DNA from: Haliscomenobacter sp040403615
GTDB taxonomy: Bacteria > Bacteroidota > Bacteroidia > Chitinophagales > Saprospiraceae
DNA length: 64,000 nucleotides
Assembly: GCF_040403615.1 (NCBI RefSeq)
Contig: NZ_JBBAKG010000031.1
Span: 5,979-69,978, forward strand
Direction: 5' to 3'
In this document: positions 40,704 to 47,889 of the stretch, one piece after another
Numbering within the stretch: position 1 is the first letter of the stretch
Layout: every line of letters starts with the position of its first letter
Notes under the pieces: model-generated
Seen by the model: only the letters and a program-made list of their open reading frames with translations
What the model was told of the DNA's origin: nothing
Databases searched by the model: none
Made by a program: the position numbers and the translations under genes

Positions 40704-42305
40704 TTATGCCAGGTGTGTTATTGAATATTGAATAGTACCGGCATTACCGGTATTGGTGGTGGATGCAGTCCAAGATACCACACTGGCTGTTTCGCTCACA
40801 GCAAATGTCACGCCCGGACCTGTGCCATTGTTTACACTGGTATCTTGTCCAGTTAATCCTGTGCCCGAGCTAGTGGTGCCTGCCACAATAAAATACACTC
40901 CGGTTTGAATGTCAACTGTTCTCACAATGGTATAATTGATTTGCACTGCACGAACTTTGGTAGCATCAAATGTGGTTATAACTTGACCAGCAGTGTTGTT
41001 GACCAAGGTCAGTGCTTGTCCTGTTTCTCTTACATAGGTACCTTGTTTGATTTGGTCAGCACTTTCATATGCAAGATTAACTCCGTGATTTATGTTGATT
41101 CGTGGATAGGTGGTGGCATAAACAGCAGTGCGTTCAAACATGTCACCTATGCTGACATTTTGTTCACCAAGAAAGTTGATTACTGCGGTGGCTGGACTTG
41201 TGGTTCCGTTGAAATGATTACCAACGTCATAGAACACATTGTAACCTGACGCATTAAGTCCAGTGTTGGCAGCAATCTTGATACCTTCAGCATAGACATT
41301 ATCAAAGCTGTTGCCCAGGATGCGGAATCCTGTGGGGCCACCATTCACCGGAGCAGGGTCACCCAACAGCACACCTTGATACAATGTGTCAAATTGACTT
41401 TCAGTTACCACGCATCCTTGCGTCTCATTGGCAGTGTTGAATGCCCAGGTGGTACCTGTAAAGCTGCATCTACGGAACGTGATGTTGTTGCAGATCAAAC
41501 TTAGAGTTGAGTCGAATCGCACACATGCCATGTCGTCGGCATCTGTGGTCAGATCAGCCTGCACTAGAGGTCCGCTGAAACCAACGTCGGTGAATGTACA
41601 AAAACTAGCATCCTGCACCAGGAAAACATCTGTGGTTTCCAACGAACGGAATCCTAGAGATGCAATTTCAATATTGGTAGGTGCCGTAGCACCATTGTTT
41701 CCAATATTCACACCTATCTGTTGTAGGCTGTCGCCAAACCGTGCCACGTATTCACTCAAGGTACTTGTAGGGCTTGACGTGTCCAGCGTGATAACACTAG
41801 AGTTTGCACCTTCGCCATAGAGTCTGGCATAAGGTGGAATCACAATTGATTCAGTAACCAAGTAAACGCCGGCTGGGAAGAACAACGAACGGCGAATTTG
41901 TGGATTGATTTCCCTACAGAACAACTGATACAATGCACGATTGATTGCTTCTGTATCGTCTGTAACGCCATCGCCTACTGCACCAAAATCCAGGACGCTG
42001 GCAAATTGATCCAACCAGTTTTGCAAACTCAAACTGACTGGACTGCCTGATGTAGCACCAGTTTGCACAGTGTATCCGGCAGCAGCACCTTGATAGGTGT
42101 ATGCTCCATTTACCAACAGCAAATCTGAGAACTCTGTGAGAACTTCAGTATTGCCAACAACTGGAGCACCATCTTGAAGGGTGCCATTGCCGATGTATAA
42201 TTTGCGTTCGTCAATGGCCCAGCCCAATTCTGCACCGGCCAATTGCGGCAGATTTTCTGCTAGACCTTTACGGTTTGTGATGCGACTAACTTGTACAATT
42301 GCCAT
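40704..42305 (-). CDS. Tail fibre/tailspike with pectate-lyase-like beta-helix
   Basis: 533 residues. N-terminal attachment-type domain (MAIVQVSRITNRKGLAENLP, DERKLYIGNGTLQDG) is common to phage fibre proteins, followed by SVLDFGAVGDGVTDDTEAIN, the hallmark start of pectate-lyase-type right-handed beta-helices. The rest is a repetitive beta-helix (IEIASLGFRSLETTDVFLVQ) ending in a Thr/Ser/Gly-rich C-terminus. It probably binds or degrades host surface polysaccharide. Confidence 0.85.
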   Translation of the reverse strand: MAIVQVSRITNRKGLAENLPQLAGAELGWAIDERKLYIGNGTLQDGAPVVGNTEVLTEFSDLLLVNGAYTYQGAAAGYTVQTGATSGSPVSLSLQNWLDQFASVLDFGAVGDGVTDDTEAINRALYQLFCREINPQIRRSLFFPAGVYLVTESIVIPPYARLYGEGANSSVITLDTSSPTSTLSEYVARFGDSLQQIGVNIGNNGATAPTNIEIASLGFRSLETTDVFLVQDASFCTFTDVGFSGPLVQADLTTDADDMACVRFDSTLSLICNNITFRRCSFTGTTWAFNTANETQGCVVTESQFDTLYQGVLLGDPAPVNGGPTGFRILGNSFDNVYAEGIKIAANTGLNASGYNVFYDVGNHFNGTTSPATAVINFLGEQNVSIGDMFERTAVYATTYPRININHGVNLAYESADQIKQGTYVRETGQALTLVNNTAGQVITTFDATKVRAVQINYTIVRTVDIQTGVYFIVAGTTSSGTGLTGQDTSVNNGTGPGVTFAVSETASVVSWTASTTNTGNAGTIQYSITHLA

Positions 42306-42326
42306 ATAAATCCTGATTCTGTGCTG

Positions 42327-42333
42327 TATTTAG
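42327..42333 (-). promoter_or_regulatory. Late-type motif CTAAATA ahead of the tail fibre gene
   Basis: GCTAAATACAGC on the minus strand, 21 bp before ATG 42305; its TAA is the stop codon of the nuclease gene ending at 42330. Confidence 0.55.
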
Positions 42334-43040
42334 CGTGTGGCGTAGTACTGTTCAACTCGCTTCATCCACTCATTGGTCCAGTGTACAAATTCTGCGCCTT
42401 CAATCACGTACTCAGTATATACGGGCTTGCCTAAGCTACCATCAGCCAGCACATCGGGCTGTTGAGCCATCAAAATAACGCCGCAGTCAATGGCGGTACC
42501 GTGGGTTTTGTTGTGTGCTGCTGCATACGCTGCCAATTGCACAAAATAATCATCAATCCATTCACGTTTTTTGGGCCGGTTGGTCTGTTTGAAATCCATG
42601 ATAGCGGGCCGATTTTTCCACACACCCAAACAGTCTGTGGTGCCAGCATATAACCCACTATAATAAACAGGAACTTCTGCACCCCAGAATTCATTCACAT
42701 GACACAAGCCTTGCAGAATAACTTCTGCGGCCATGAACCAGCTAGGATGTGCAAAAGGATTGCCGGGCAAGGGCTTCATGTCGTCATTCAACATGTAGTG
42801 CTCAAGGTACGCATGCATTCGGGTGCCACGGTTGGCTGCTTCTGTGGTAATTTCTTGTGCTTTTTGTTCGCCAACTCGTTTACGCCAGTTGGCCAAGACC
42901 TGACGCTTTTCTTCACTCTTGGTTCGATCCAGGATTGTGGTCACGCTAGGCACCTTGCTGCCGTCAGGCAAACAGTAGTGTCTTTTGCCGTCTATGGTTT
43001 CTCTATTGATGGGTGTGTAGTTATACCGTTTGACTATCAT
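42330..43040 (-). CDS. PD-(D/E)XK family exonuclease
   Basis: 236 residues from ATG 43040, which overlaps the upstream stop (ATGA). RecB/Cas4-type nuclease core: HAYLEHYM (His and helix), GLYAGTTDCLGVW (Asp), PAIMDFKQTNRPKK (DxK) and VQLAAYAAAH (QxxxY). It likely processes DNA ends in recombination or packaging. No Cas genes or Fe-S Cys cluster, so not a CRISPR Cas4. Confidence 0.8.
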   Translation of the reverse strand: MIVKRYNYTPINRETIDGKRHYCLPDGSKVPSVTTILDRTKSEEKRQVLANWRKRVGEQKAQEITTEAANRGTRMHAYLEHYMLNDDMKPLPGNPFAHPSWFMAAEVILQGLCHVNEFWGAEVPVYYSGLYAGTTDCLGVWKNRPAIMDFKQTNRPKKREWIDDYFVQLAAYAAAHNKTHGTAIDCGVILMAQQPDVLADGSLGKPVYTEYVIEGAEFVHWTNEWMKRVEQYYATR

Positions 43041-44191
43041 TGAGTTATCAAGTTGTTGAGTATATTTTGGATTTTCCAATACACTGTTGCTTTAGGAACA
43101 AATTCAAGATCTGACGTTGCATGTTTAAAATTGTGATCGCAAATAGATTGCAATTGATCTAACACTTGTTGTTGATCCATGGTACATAATTTTTTGACCT
43201 GATCAAATGCAGCCGTCCAACGTTGCTGATCATCTTCAATGTCATCGTAGCTTTCGTCAATTATACTATCGAATGTTTTAAAACCTTCATCTCGAATGAA
43301 TTTCAGCATACCTTTTCCGGCAAACATCACAAACAACCTGCGACCGAGTAGGGCTTTGGCTGTTTTTTCTGTCAGCATATGAATACCATTTTCACATCCT
43401 GTTTCGCAAACAATACTATATGCAGTTCTGTTGAATAATTCTGTGGGCAGTATACAAGGCATTTGAACCAACATCCCGCGATATCTTATGTGTTGATTTA
43501 ATCTTAGATAATCCATGTCGGGCAAAGGTTCAAAATCTGGTGCCCAGATAAATTCTAATCCTTGGTGCATCGGGACGGTTAGCGCATCTCCGGGCATGGG
43601 GCCCAGTACATGAACTATCTTGTGTTCAAGATTGTGTTGTTCAATTTGTTCTGCTACGAATGTACGATGGGGTTTTCGTGTTCCTAGCATTGCATCAAAA
43701 TATTTAGGCTTTGGTGCATATGGCGTTAGTTTATCTCTCAATGCATCAGGAAAGTTTTTATAAAGTTCGGCAACTCTCCAGATATGATACTGCCATGGAA
43801 TAACCTTGTTACTGTGCTCATCTACTGTTCCTGCCATGATCCAGTATAAATTGTCAAGGTCTTGAAACTCTAATTCTGTTATCATTGCCGGTACAAGTAC
43901 TTCAGTTTCAATGGTAAAGACCAAATTGCTTATCTGGCTTAACAGTATAATTTTATCTTTTTCTCGTTGGTTGACTTGTGCAGGTGTAAGTTCGCCAGGT
44001 GATCTATGATCAACAACATTGAATGCTATTTTAATAGCAGCGGACGATTGCTGATATTGATCTATGTCTGTGTATATGTTGCATGGCAGCCAAAAGTTGA
44101 AATATTTAGGCCAGCATGGCAAGGCTTTCCAACCTCCTACAAAGACAGGAGATTCTGCGTGGTATGCATCTTGTATGTATATAGAAATCAT
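43037..44191 (-). CDS. Glycosyltransferase-like protein, TEK-motif paralogue D
   Basis: 384 residues. Shared block: YSIVCETGCENGIHMLTEKT, KALLGRRLFVMF, IRDEGFKTFDSIIDESYDDI. N-terminus MISIYIQDAYHAESPVFVGG with a long variable region. Codon choice is more AT-rich than in flanking genes, as in paralogue C. It overlaps the nuclease gene and lies beside iscA. Function inferred as for the other copies. Confidence 0.5.
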   Translation of the reverse strand: MISIYIQDAYHAESPVFVGGWKALPCWPKYFNFWLPCNIYTDIDQYQQSSAAIKIAFNVVDHRSPGELTPAQVNQREKDKIILLSQISNLVFTIETEVLVPAMITELEFQDLDNLYWIMAGTVDEHSNKVIPWQYHIWRVAELYKNFPDALRDKLTPYAPKPKYFDAMLGTRKPHRTFVAEQIEQHNLEHKIVHVLGPMPGDALTVPMHQGLEFIWAPDFEPLPDMDYLRLNQHIRYRGMLVQMPCILPTELFNRTAYSIVCETGCENGIHMLTEKTAKALLGRRLFVMFAGKGMLKFIRDEGFKTFDSIIDESYDDIEDDQQRWTAAFDQVKKLCTMDQQQVLDQLQSICDHNFKHATSDLEFVPKATVYWKIQNILNNLITQ

Positions 44192-44234
44192 TAGGTATTG
44201 TCAATCAAATGGGGCAATATTGCTTGTTGTACTT

Positions 44235-44558
44235 TCATACTCTAAAACTTTCTCCGCAACCACAGCGGTCGCGCTCGTTGGGATTGGAAAATTCAAACCC
44301 TTCATTGAGCCCTTGACGAACATAATCCACAGTCATACCATCAAGGTACACTTCGTGTTTTTTGTCTACCAGCACAGAAAAATCAGGCTGGGCATAATTT
44401 ATGGTGGCATCATCACCAGTATAGGCATCAACATATTCCAACACATAGGCTAGGCCAGAACAACCAGTGGTTTTTACTGCTAGACGTATTCCTATGCCGC
44501 CACGCTTTTCTAGCAATCGTTTGATTTTGTTTCGGGCAGTGTCAGTGAACGAGATCAT
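44235..44558 (-). CDS. iscA: IscA-type iron-sulfur carrier
   Basis: 107 residues from ATG 44558, overlapping the iscU stop. The three conserved Cys are present: KTTGCSGLAYVLEYVD and the C-terminal RCGCGESFRV. IscA receives or delivers clusters or iron from IscU to client proteins. Sequence style matches proteobacterial IscA very closely, implying recent host origin. Confidence 0.93.
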   Translation of the reverse strand: MISFTDTARNKIKRLLEKRGGIGIRLAVKTTGCSGLAYVLEYVDAYTGDDATINYAQPDFSVLVDKKHEVYLDGMTVDYVRQGLNEGFEFSNPNERDRCGCGESFRV

Positions 44559-44931
44559 GCTTGCTACGGTAATCTTCCACAGCGGCCTTGATGGCGTCTT
44601 CGGCCAGGATCGAGCAATGAATCTTGACCGGGGGCAATGCAAGTTCTTGAGCAATTTCTGAATTTTTGATTGCCGAAGCAGCATCAAGAGTCATGCCCTT
44701 GACCATTTCAGTGATCAGCGAGCTTGAAGCGATTGCCGAGCCGCATCCGTAGGTCTTGAATTTTGCGTCTGTGATGATGCCATTTTCATCTACTTTGATT
44801 TGCAACTTCATCACGTCGCCACAAGCCGGGGCGCCAACCATTCCGGTACCTACGGTGTCATCGCCTTTTTCAAAGCTGCCGACGTTGCGGGGGTTTTCGT
44901 AGTGGTCAACTACTTTGTCTGAATAAGCCAT
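44542..44931 (-). CDS. iscU: IscU iron-sulfur cluster scaffold
   Basis: 129 residues from ATG 44931 (AAAGGAACCAGT before it). Cluster ligands: GAPACGDVMK, KTYGCGSAIASSS and PVKIHCSILAEDA, with LPPVK, the HscA-binding motif, intact. Near-identical in layout to betaproteobacterial IscU. No IscS, HscA, HscB or ferredoxin is seen in the window, so the scaffold must use the host desulfurase and chaperones. It has its own sigma70-type promoter. Confidence 0.96.
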   Translation of the reverse strand: MAYSDKVVDHYENPRNVGSFEKGDDTVGTGMVGAPACGDVMKLQIKVDENGIITDAKFKTYGCGSAIASSSLITEMVKGMTLDAASAIKNSEIAQELALPPVKIHCSILAEDAIKAAVEDYRSKHDLVH

Positions 44932-44948
44932 ACTGGTTCCTTTTGTTG

Positions 44949-44977
44949 AGTATACTACCAACAGGCTGACTAGTCAA
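44949..44977 (-). promoter_or_regulatory. Sigma70-type promoter of iscU-iscA
   Basis: TTGACT (44977-44972), 17 bp, TATACT (44954-44949). Transcription start would lie about 11 nt before the iscU ATG. Confidence 0.75.
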
Positions 44978-44987
44978 CCAGTTTGAA

Positions 44988-45338
44988 TCAACCGAGATTA
45001 CGGTCTTTGTTCATGGCTGATTTTGCAGCCTGTGCTACAATATTTTGTGCTTGATTTACCGGCATAGCGGTGGGTCCAGGTTGTTCGCCACCTTTGAATA
45101 TCAATTCAGTGGCATCCGGCGACATGGGTTCTATTATGCCACTCAAGGGCGGTTGACCAACTAGGCTTTGCAAAGTATCAGGAGTAATATCAATCCCAAT
45201 ATTTTTAGCACGATTGATAAATGCCTGAACAGGCATCTGTAATTTTGCTGAAGTATCTGTGGCACGACCCACAGCAAATTGGGCCAAGGCCAGTAATTTG
45301 TCTGCGGTATTGTCTACAGCTACTTCATCAATTCGCAT
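44988..45338 (-). CDS. Virion-associated type small protein
   Basis: 116 residues starting MRIDEVAVDNTADKLLALAQ. The MR(I/A)xE start and helical content resemble proteins encoded in structural clusters of T4-like aquatic phages. Start shares a base with the stop of the gene at 45338. No family recognised. Confidence 0.55.
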   Translation of the reverse strand: MRIDEVAVDNTADKLLALAQFAVGRATDTSAKLQMPVQAFINRAKNIGIDITPDTLQSLVGQPPLSGIIEPMSPDATELIFKGGEQPGPTAMPVNQAQNIVAQAAKSAMNKDRNLG

Positions 45339-46213
45339 TATCTGCGCTCTCGTCCTAGAGACGCTGCAGGGCCAACGGCTGCTGCATCTAGTTCTTCTTC
45401 AGGAGAGGGTTCAGTCATGTTCACATCAATTTGTTCTTCGCCGGCTGGCGGAGGAGTAGCCATTTCGGCTCCGGGCATTTCGACAGGTCCTTGACCAGTT
45501 ACCACACCAAGAGCTTGTTCCAGCTGTTGTTTGCTGCCTTGCAGATTCTGAACCAGGCCGGTCAATGCTGCTTGTGCATCATTGTTAAACTGAGCTGCTT
45601 GATCTGCGCCAATTTGATTTTTAATTGAATCTACCAAGGCTGGCAATTCTTTAAATTGCATCTCAGTGGTGTCTTCAATCATGCCTTGCATTTTGTCAAC
45701 CATGTCTTGTGCAGCCAGTACCACTTGGGCTTGCTGAACTTCGCTTTCGCTGAGATAGTATCCATAAGTTTGAGCACGACGACGATGTTCTTGTACCGAG
45801 GTAGTGCTGCTGAGATTGGTAAGTTCGTTCTGCTTGTCGGTCACTTGTTTTTTCAGATCTTCAAGTTCTTTTTGTATCTGTGTTTTCTGGTCCATCTTTT
45901 CCTTGGCAGCCATGGCAGCAGCCTGTTGAGGATTTACTCCTGGTGCAGCGGCAGCGGCCATTTCATCTTCGTAGATTTGTTCTGCAAGTGCTTGTTCCAT
46001 CATCATCAACTTCAGGTAAGCAGGGTCACGCTCACTGGAGTGACGTGCAGGACCGCTTCTGTGTTCAGATAATACCCCACGTACCTTGCGATACATGTTG
46101 TGCAGTTGATCGCGATTCATTGAGTCAAATTGAACTTGTTGATCAAAATGACTCTCGAATACCTTAGCGATCTGTTGTGTGGGGCGTGTTACGGCCAGTT
46201 CGTTTAGTTTCAT
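45338..46213 (-). CDS. Helical phage protein, possible scaffold or head-associated protein
   Basis: 291 residues. MKLNELAVTRPTQQIAKVFE, RDQLHNMYRKVRGVL, ERDPAYLKLMMMEQALAEQI, then a Gln/Lys/Glu-rich coiled coil (QIQKELEDLKKQVTDKQNEL) and an acidic Pro-rich end finishing LGRERR, like the protein at 2346-3878. Seen in T4-like aquatic phages by memory; the coiled coil and charge fit a prohead-core or scaffolding protein. GAGGAAACTC leads the ATG and a CTAAATA motif lies 23 bp upstream. Confidence 0.55.
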   Translation of the reverse strand: MKLNELAVTRPTQQIAKVFESHFDQQVQFDSMNRDQLHNMYRKVRGVLSEHRSGPARHSSERDPAYLKLMMMEQALAEQIYEDEMAAAAAPGVNPQQAAAMAAKEKMDQKTQIQKELEDLKKQVTDKQNELTNLSSTTSVQEHRRRAQTYGYYLSESEVQQAQVVLAAQDMVDKMQGMIEDTTEMQFKELPALVDSIKNQIGADQAAQFNNDAQAALTGLVQNLQGSKQQLEQALGVVTGQGPVEMPGAEMATPPPAGEEQIDVNMTEPSPEEELDAAAVGPAASLGRERR

Positions 46214-46655
46214 TTGAGTTTCCTCGTAGTTGCCAGTATTTAGCCAAATTTATACATTTTGTCAACTCTTGTTCCAGCAGTTGACTTTGGTCTTGTCGGT
46301 AGGATACTTTGGTTATTACAGTTTCCCAGGCAGTTCCCGACATACGATCTGCAATGTTTTTACGGATGTAAATATCATTGCGCAATCGTGTGAGTGATTG
46401 ATCTATCTCTTGTATTTGTCTAGCAAGATTAAAATAGTTTAATCTGTCGGCTATGCACCAGGCAAGGGCAGATTTAGTGGTGCTAAATTTGCCCACAGCA
46501 TCGTCTCTTATGGAAACGTCAAATCCTTGATCTCTGGGCTGTATTGTGTATTTGCCAAAAGCACGGTATTTTTCTCCGTCTTCCACAATGACATTTTCCA
46601 GCAGATGAGGAAGTTCTCTTTCGGCCAGAGCGGCCAATTTGCGGCTGGCTTTCAT
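46164..46655 (-). CDS. Hypothetical phage protein
   Basis: 163 residues from ATG 46655 (overlaps the previous stop). MKASRKLAALAERELPHLLE, GKYTIQPRDQGFDVSIRDDA, LTRLRNDIYIRKNIADRM. The 3' end overlaps the next gene by 50 bp and contains its late promoter motif. No family recognised. Confidence 0.55.
   Translation of the reverse strand: MKASRKLAALAERELPHLLENVIVEDGEKYRAFGKYTIQPRDQGFDVSIRDDAVGKFSTTKSALAWCIADRLNYFNLARQIQEIDQSLTRLRNDIYIRKNIADRMSGTAWETVITKVSYRQDQSQLLEQELTKCINLAKYWQLRGNSNETKRTGRNTPHTTDR
46237..46243 (-). promoter_or_regulatory. Late-type motif CTAAATA
   Basis: GCTAAATACTGGC on the minus strand, 23 bp before ATG 46213. Confidence 0.5.
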
Positions 46656-46912
46656 TTGAATACGTAGTTTGATAACAACCAACCAACAGTGGCCAACAAG
46701 AACCCAATGGTTCCAAGGCCCCAGTTTATCAACTGATTGTTTCGATTGTCAACAATTTTATGCACCATGGCATGCACTTCTTCTACCATTTCTTTAAGTC
46801 GTCCAATGGAAGAATTGGCAGAATCTAGTTGCAGTTCTAGATGGCGATAACGTTCGGCGCAGAGCTCTACATGCGCTTCCAGGCTCTTCTTTTCGATTTC
46901 TGTTGTGTCCAT
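46652..46912 (-). CDS. Coiled-coil protein with C-terminal membrane anchor
   Basis: 86 residues: charged coiled coil (AERYRHLELQLDSANSSIGR, LKEMVEEVHAMVHKIV) and one C-terminal segment LGTIGFLLATVGWLLSNYVF. Tail-anchored layout; could be an inner-membrane spanin-like or holin-associated protein, but this is a guess. ATG 46912 is 4 nt after ATAAATA. Confidence 0.55.
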   Translation of the reverse strand: MDTTEIEKKSLEAHVELCAERYRHLELQLDSANSSIGRLKEMVEEVHAMVHKIVDNRNNQLINWGLGTIGFLLATVGWLLSNYVFK

Positions 46913-46915
46913 GAA

Positions 46916-47326
46916 TTATTTATGGCCTTTTGGATAGAACCAAATGTTTACGTCTGGTTGTAACAGTGCGGTCAGTTGTTGTTGAACATAGTTGATGATA
47001 GGGACTCCGCGGCATGCCTGTTTGAGTAGCCCCACTGGATCTTCATTGAGTCTAAACACATCATCAAACTCTGTTTCAAACTCAAATTCCCAACGACCGT
47101 TTTGCATTCGTATGTCAGATATACTCTGCGGCTGTGTGTAAAGTCCTATCAATTGCAATATGGTTTCCCAGTTGCGTTGTTGATTTCTACTGCTGTTCCA
47201 GGAATCAACATCTGTTATTGGTTGATTGGCTCGGTCCACAAACGGCAAGACGTTTGTTCGAAAATGTCCTGTAACACCAGTGGGTCTACAATCAAAATCA
47301 GTCAATACACAAATACTATATGCCAT
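46916..47326 (-). CDS. Hypothetical phage protein
   Basis: 136 residues, MAYSICVLTDFDCRPTGVTG, WETILQLIGLYTQPQSISDI, FEFETEFDDVFRLNEDPVGL. Probably soluble; no family recognised. GTAAATA lies 4 nt before its ATG. Confidence 0.55.
   Translation of the reverse strand: MAYSICVLTDFDCRPTGVTGHFRTNVLPFVDRANQPITDVDSWNSSRNQQRNWETILQLIGLYTQPQSISDIRMQNGRWEFEFETEFDDVFRLNEDPVGLLKQACRGVPIINYVQQQLTALLQPDVNIWFYPKGHK
46917..46923 (-). promoter_or_regulatory. Late-type motif ATAAATA abutting a start codon
   Basis: ATAAATA-ATTC-ATG(46912); overlaps the stop of the gene ending at 46916. Confidence 0.45.
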
Positions 47327-47330
47327 GAGG

Positions 47331-47337
47331 TATTTAC
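47331..47337 (-). promoter_or_regulatory. Late-type motif GTAAATA abutting a start codon
   Basis: GTAAATA-CCTC-ATG(47326), no Shine-Dalgarno sequence. Confidence 0.45.
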
Positions 47338-47341
47338 GGCC

Positions 47342-47372
47342 AAAAAAAAGCCCCGGAAATAAACCAGGGCCT
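47342..47372 (-). terminator. Rho-independent terminator after the 47397-47828 structural gene
   Basis: Minus strand AGGCCCTGG-TTTATTT-CCGGGGCTT then six T. Nine-pair stem with two G-U pairs. Confidence 0.8.
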
Positions 47373-47396
47373 TGATTTTTTTACTACTATCTAAGA

Positions 47397-47828
47397 TTAG
47401 ACAGGAGCAAAGTTGCTAGCAGCAGTAGTGAATACTGCATTGCCGGCTGCTGAAGTCAATTCCAAGTTCTGACCACCGGATGCCACTGTAGCACTGGTAT
47501 TAGCAGTGGTCAACAATGTAGCAGCAGTGTATGCGCCTGTTGGATAGATAGCCAAGTTCAACACTGTTGGTGCTGCTGGGCTAACTTGATACATAGCCAC
47601 AGTGCCCTTGGTCTGAATAGCTTGCAACACATTGTTGATGTAGCCATTGACATTTGCCGATGTTGTCAACGCACCATTGGCCACCAAGCTGAAGAAATCC
47701 AGCTTAGGACCTTGGAAGTTGACTGAACCAGTTGCAGCAATGTTAGCTGTTCCGCCAATGTTGCCATTGGCTGTATCCATGTTGAATACTGGTTGATTCG
47801 TGCCGTTTGTTTTTGTAAAAATTGCCAT
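47397..47828 (-). CDS. Small abundant-type structural protein
   Basis: 143 residues, almost free of charged residues, rich in Ala, Thr, Asn and Gly (ANGNIGGTANIAATGSVNFQ, LLTTANTSATVASGGQNLEL). It has its own late motif, a leader hairpin, a strong TAGGAG site and its own terminator, which suggests a highly expressed monocistronic gene such as a head-decoration or tail protein. No family recognised. Confidence 0.55.
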   Translation of the reverse strand: MAIFTKTNGTNQPVFNMDTANGNIGGTANIAATGSVNFQGPKLDFFSLVANGALTTSANVNGYINNVLQAIQTKGTVAMYQVSPAAPTVLNLAIYPTGAYTAATLLTTANTSATVASGGQNLELTSAAGNAVFTTAASNFAPV

Positions 47829-47867
47829 TTGAAAATCTCCTAAAAAGTGGGCTACTTGCCCTACTCT

Positions 47868-47874
47868 TATTTAT
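47868..47874 (-). promoter_or_regulatory. Late-type motif ATAAATA
   Basis: CATAAATAAG on the minus strand, 39 bp before ATG 47828, followed by the small hairpin GGGC-AAGTA-GCCC. Confidence 0.5.
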
Positions 47875-47889
47875 GAAATTGGCAAAAAA

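Noticed and set aside
42330..43040. Cas4 and a CRISPR array.
   Set aside because: The nuclease lacks the four Fe-S cysteines of Cas4, and no repeat-spacer array was seen anywhere in the window.
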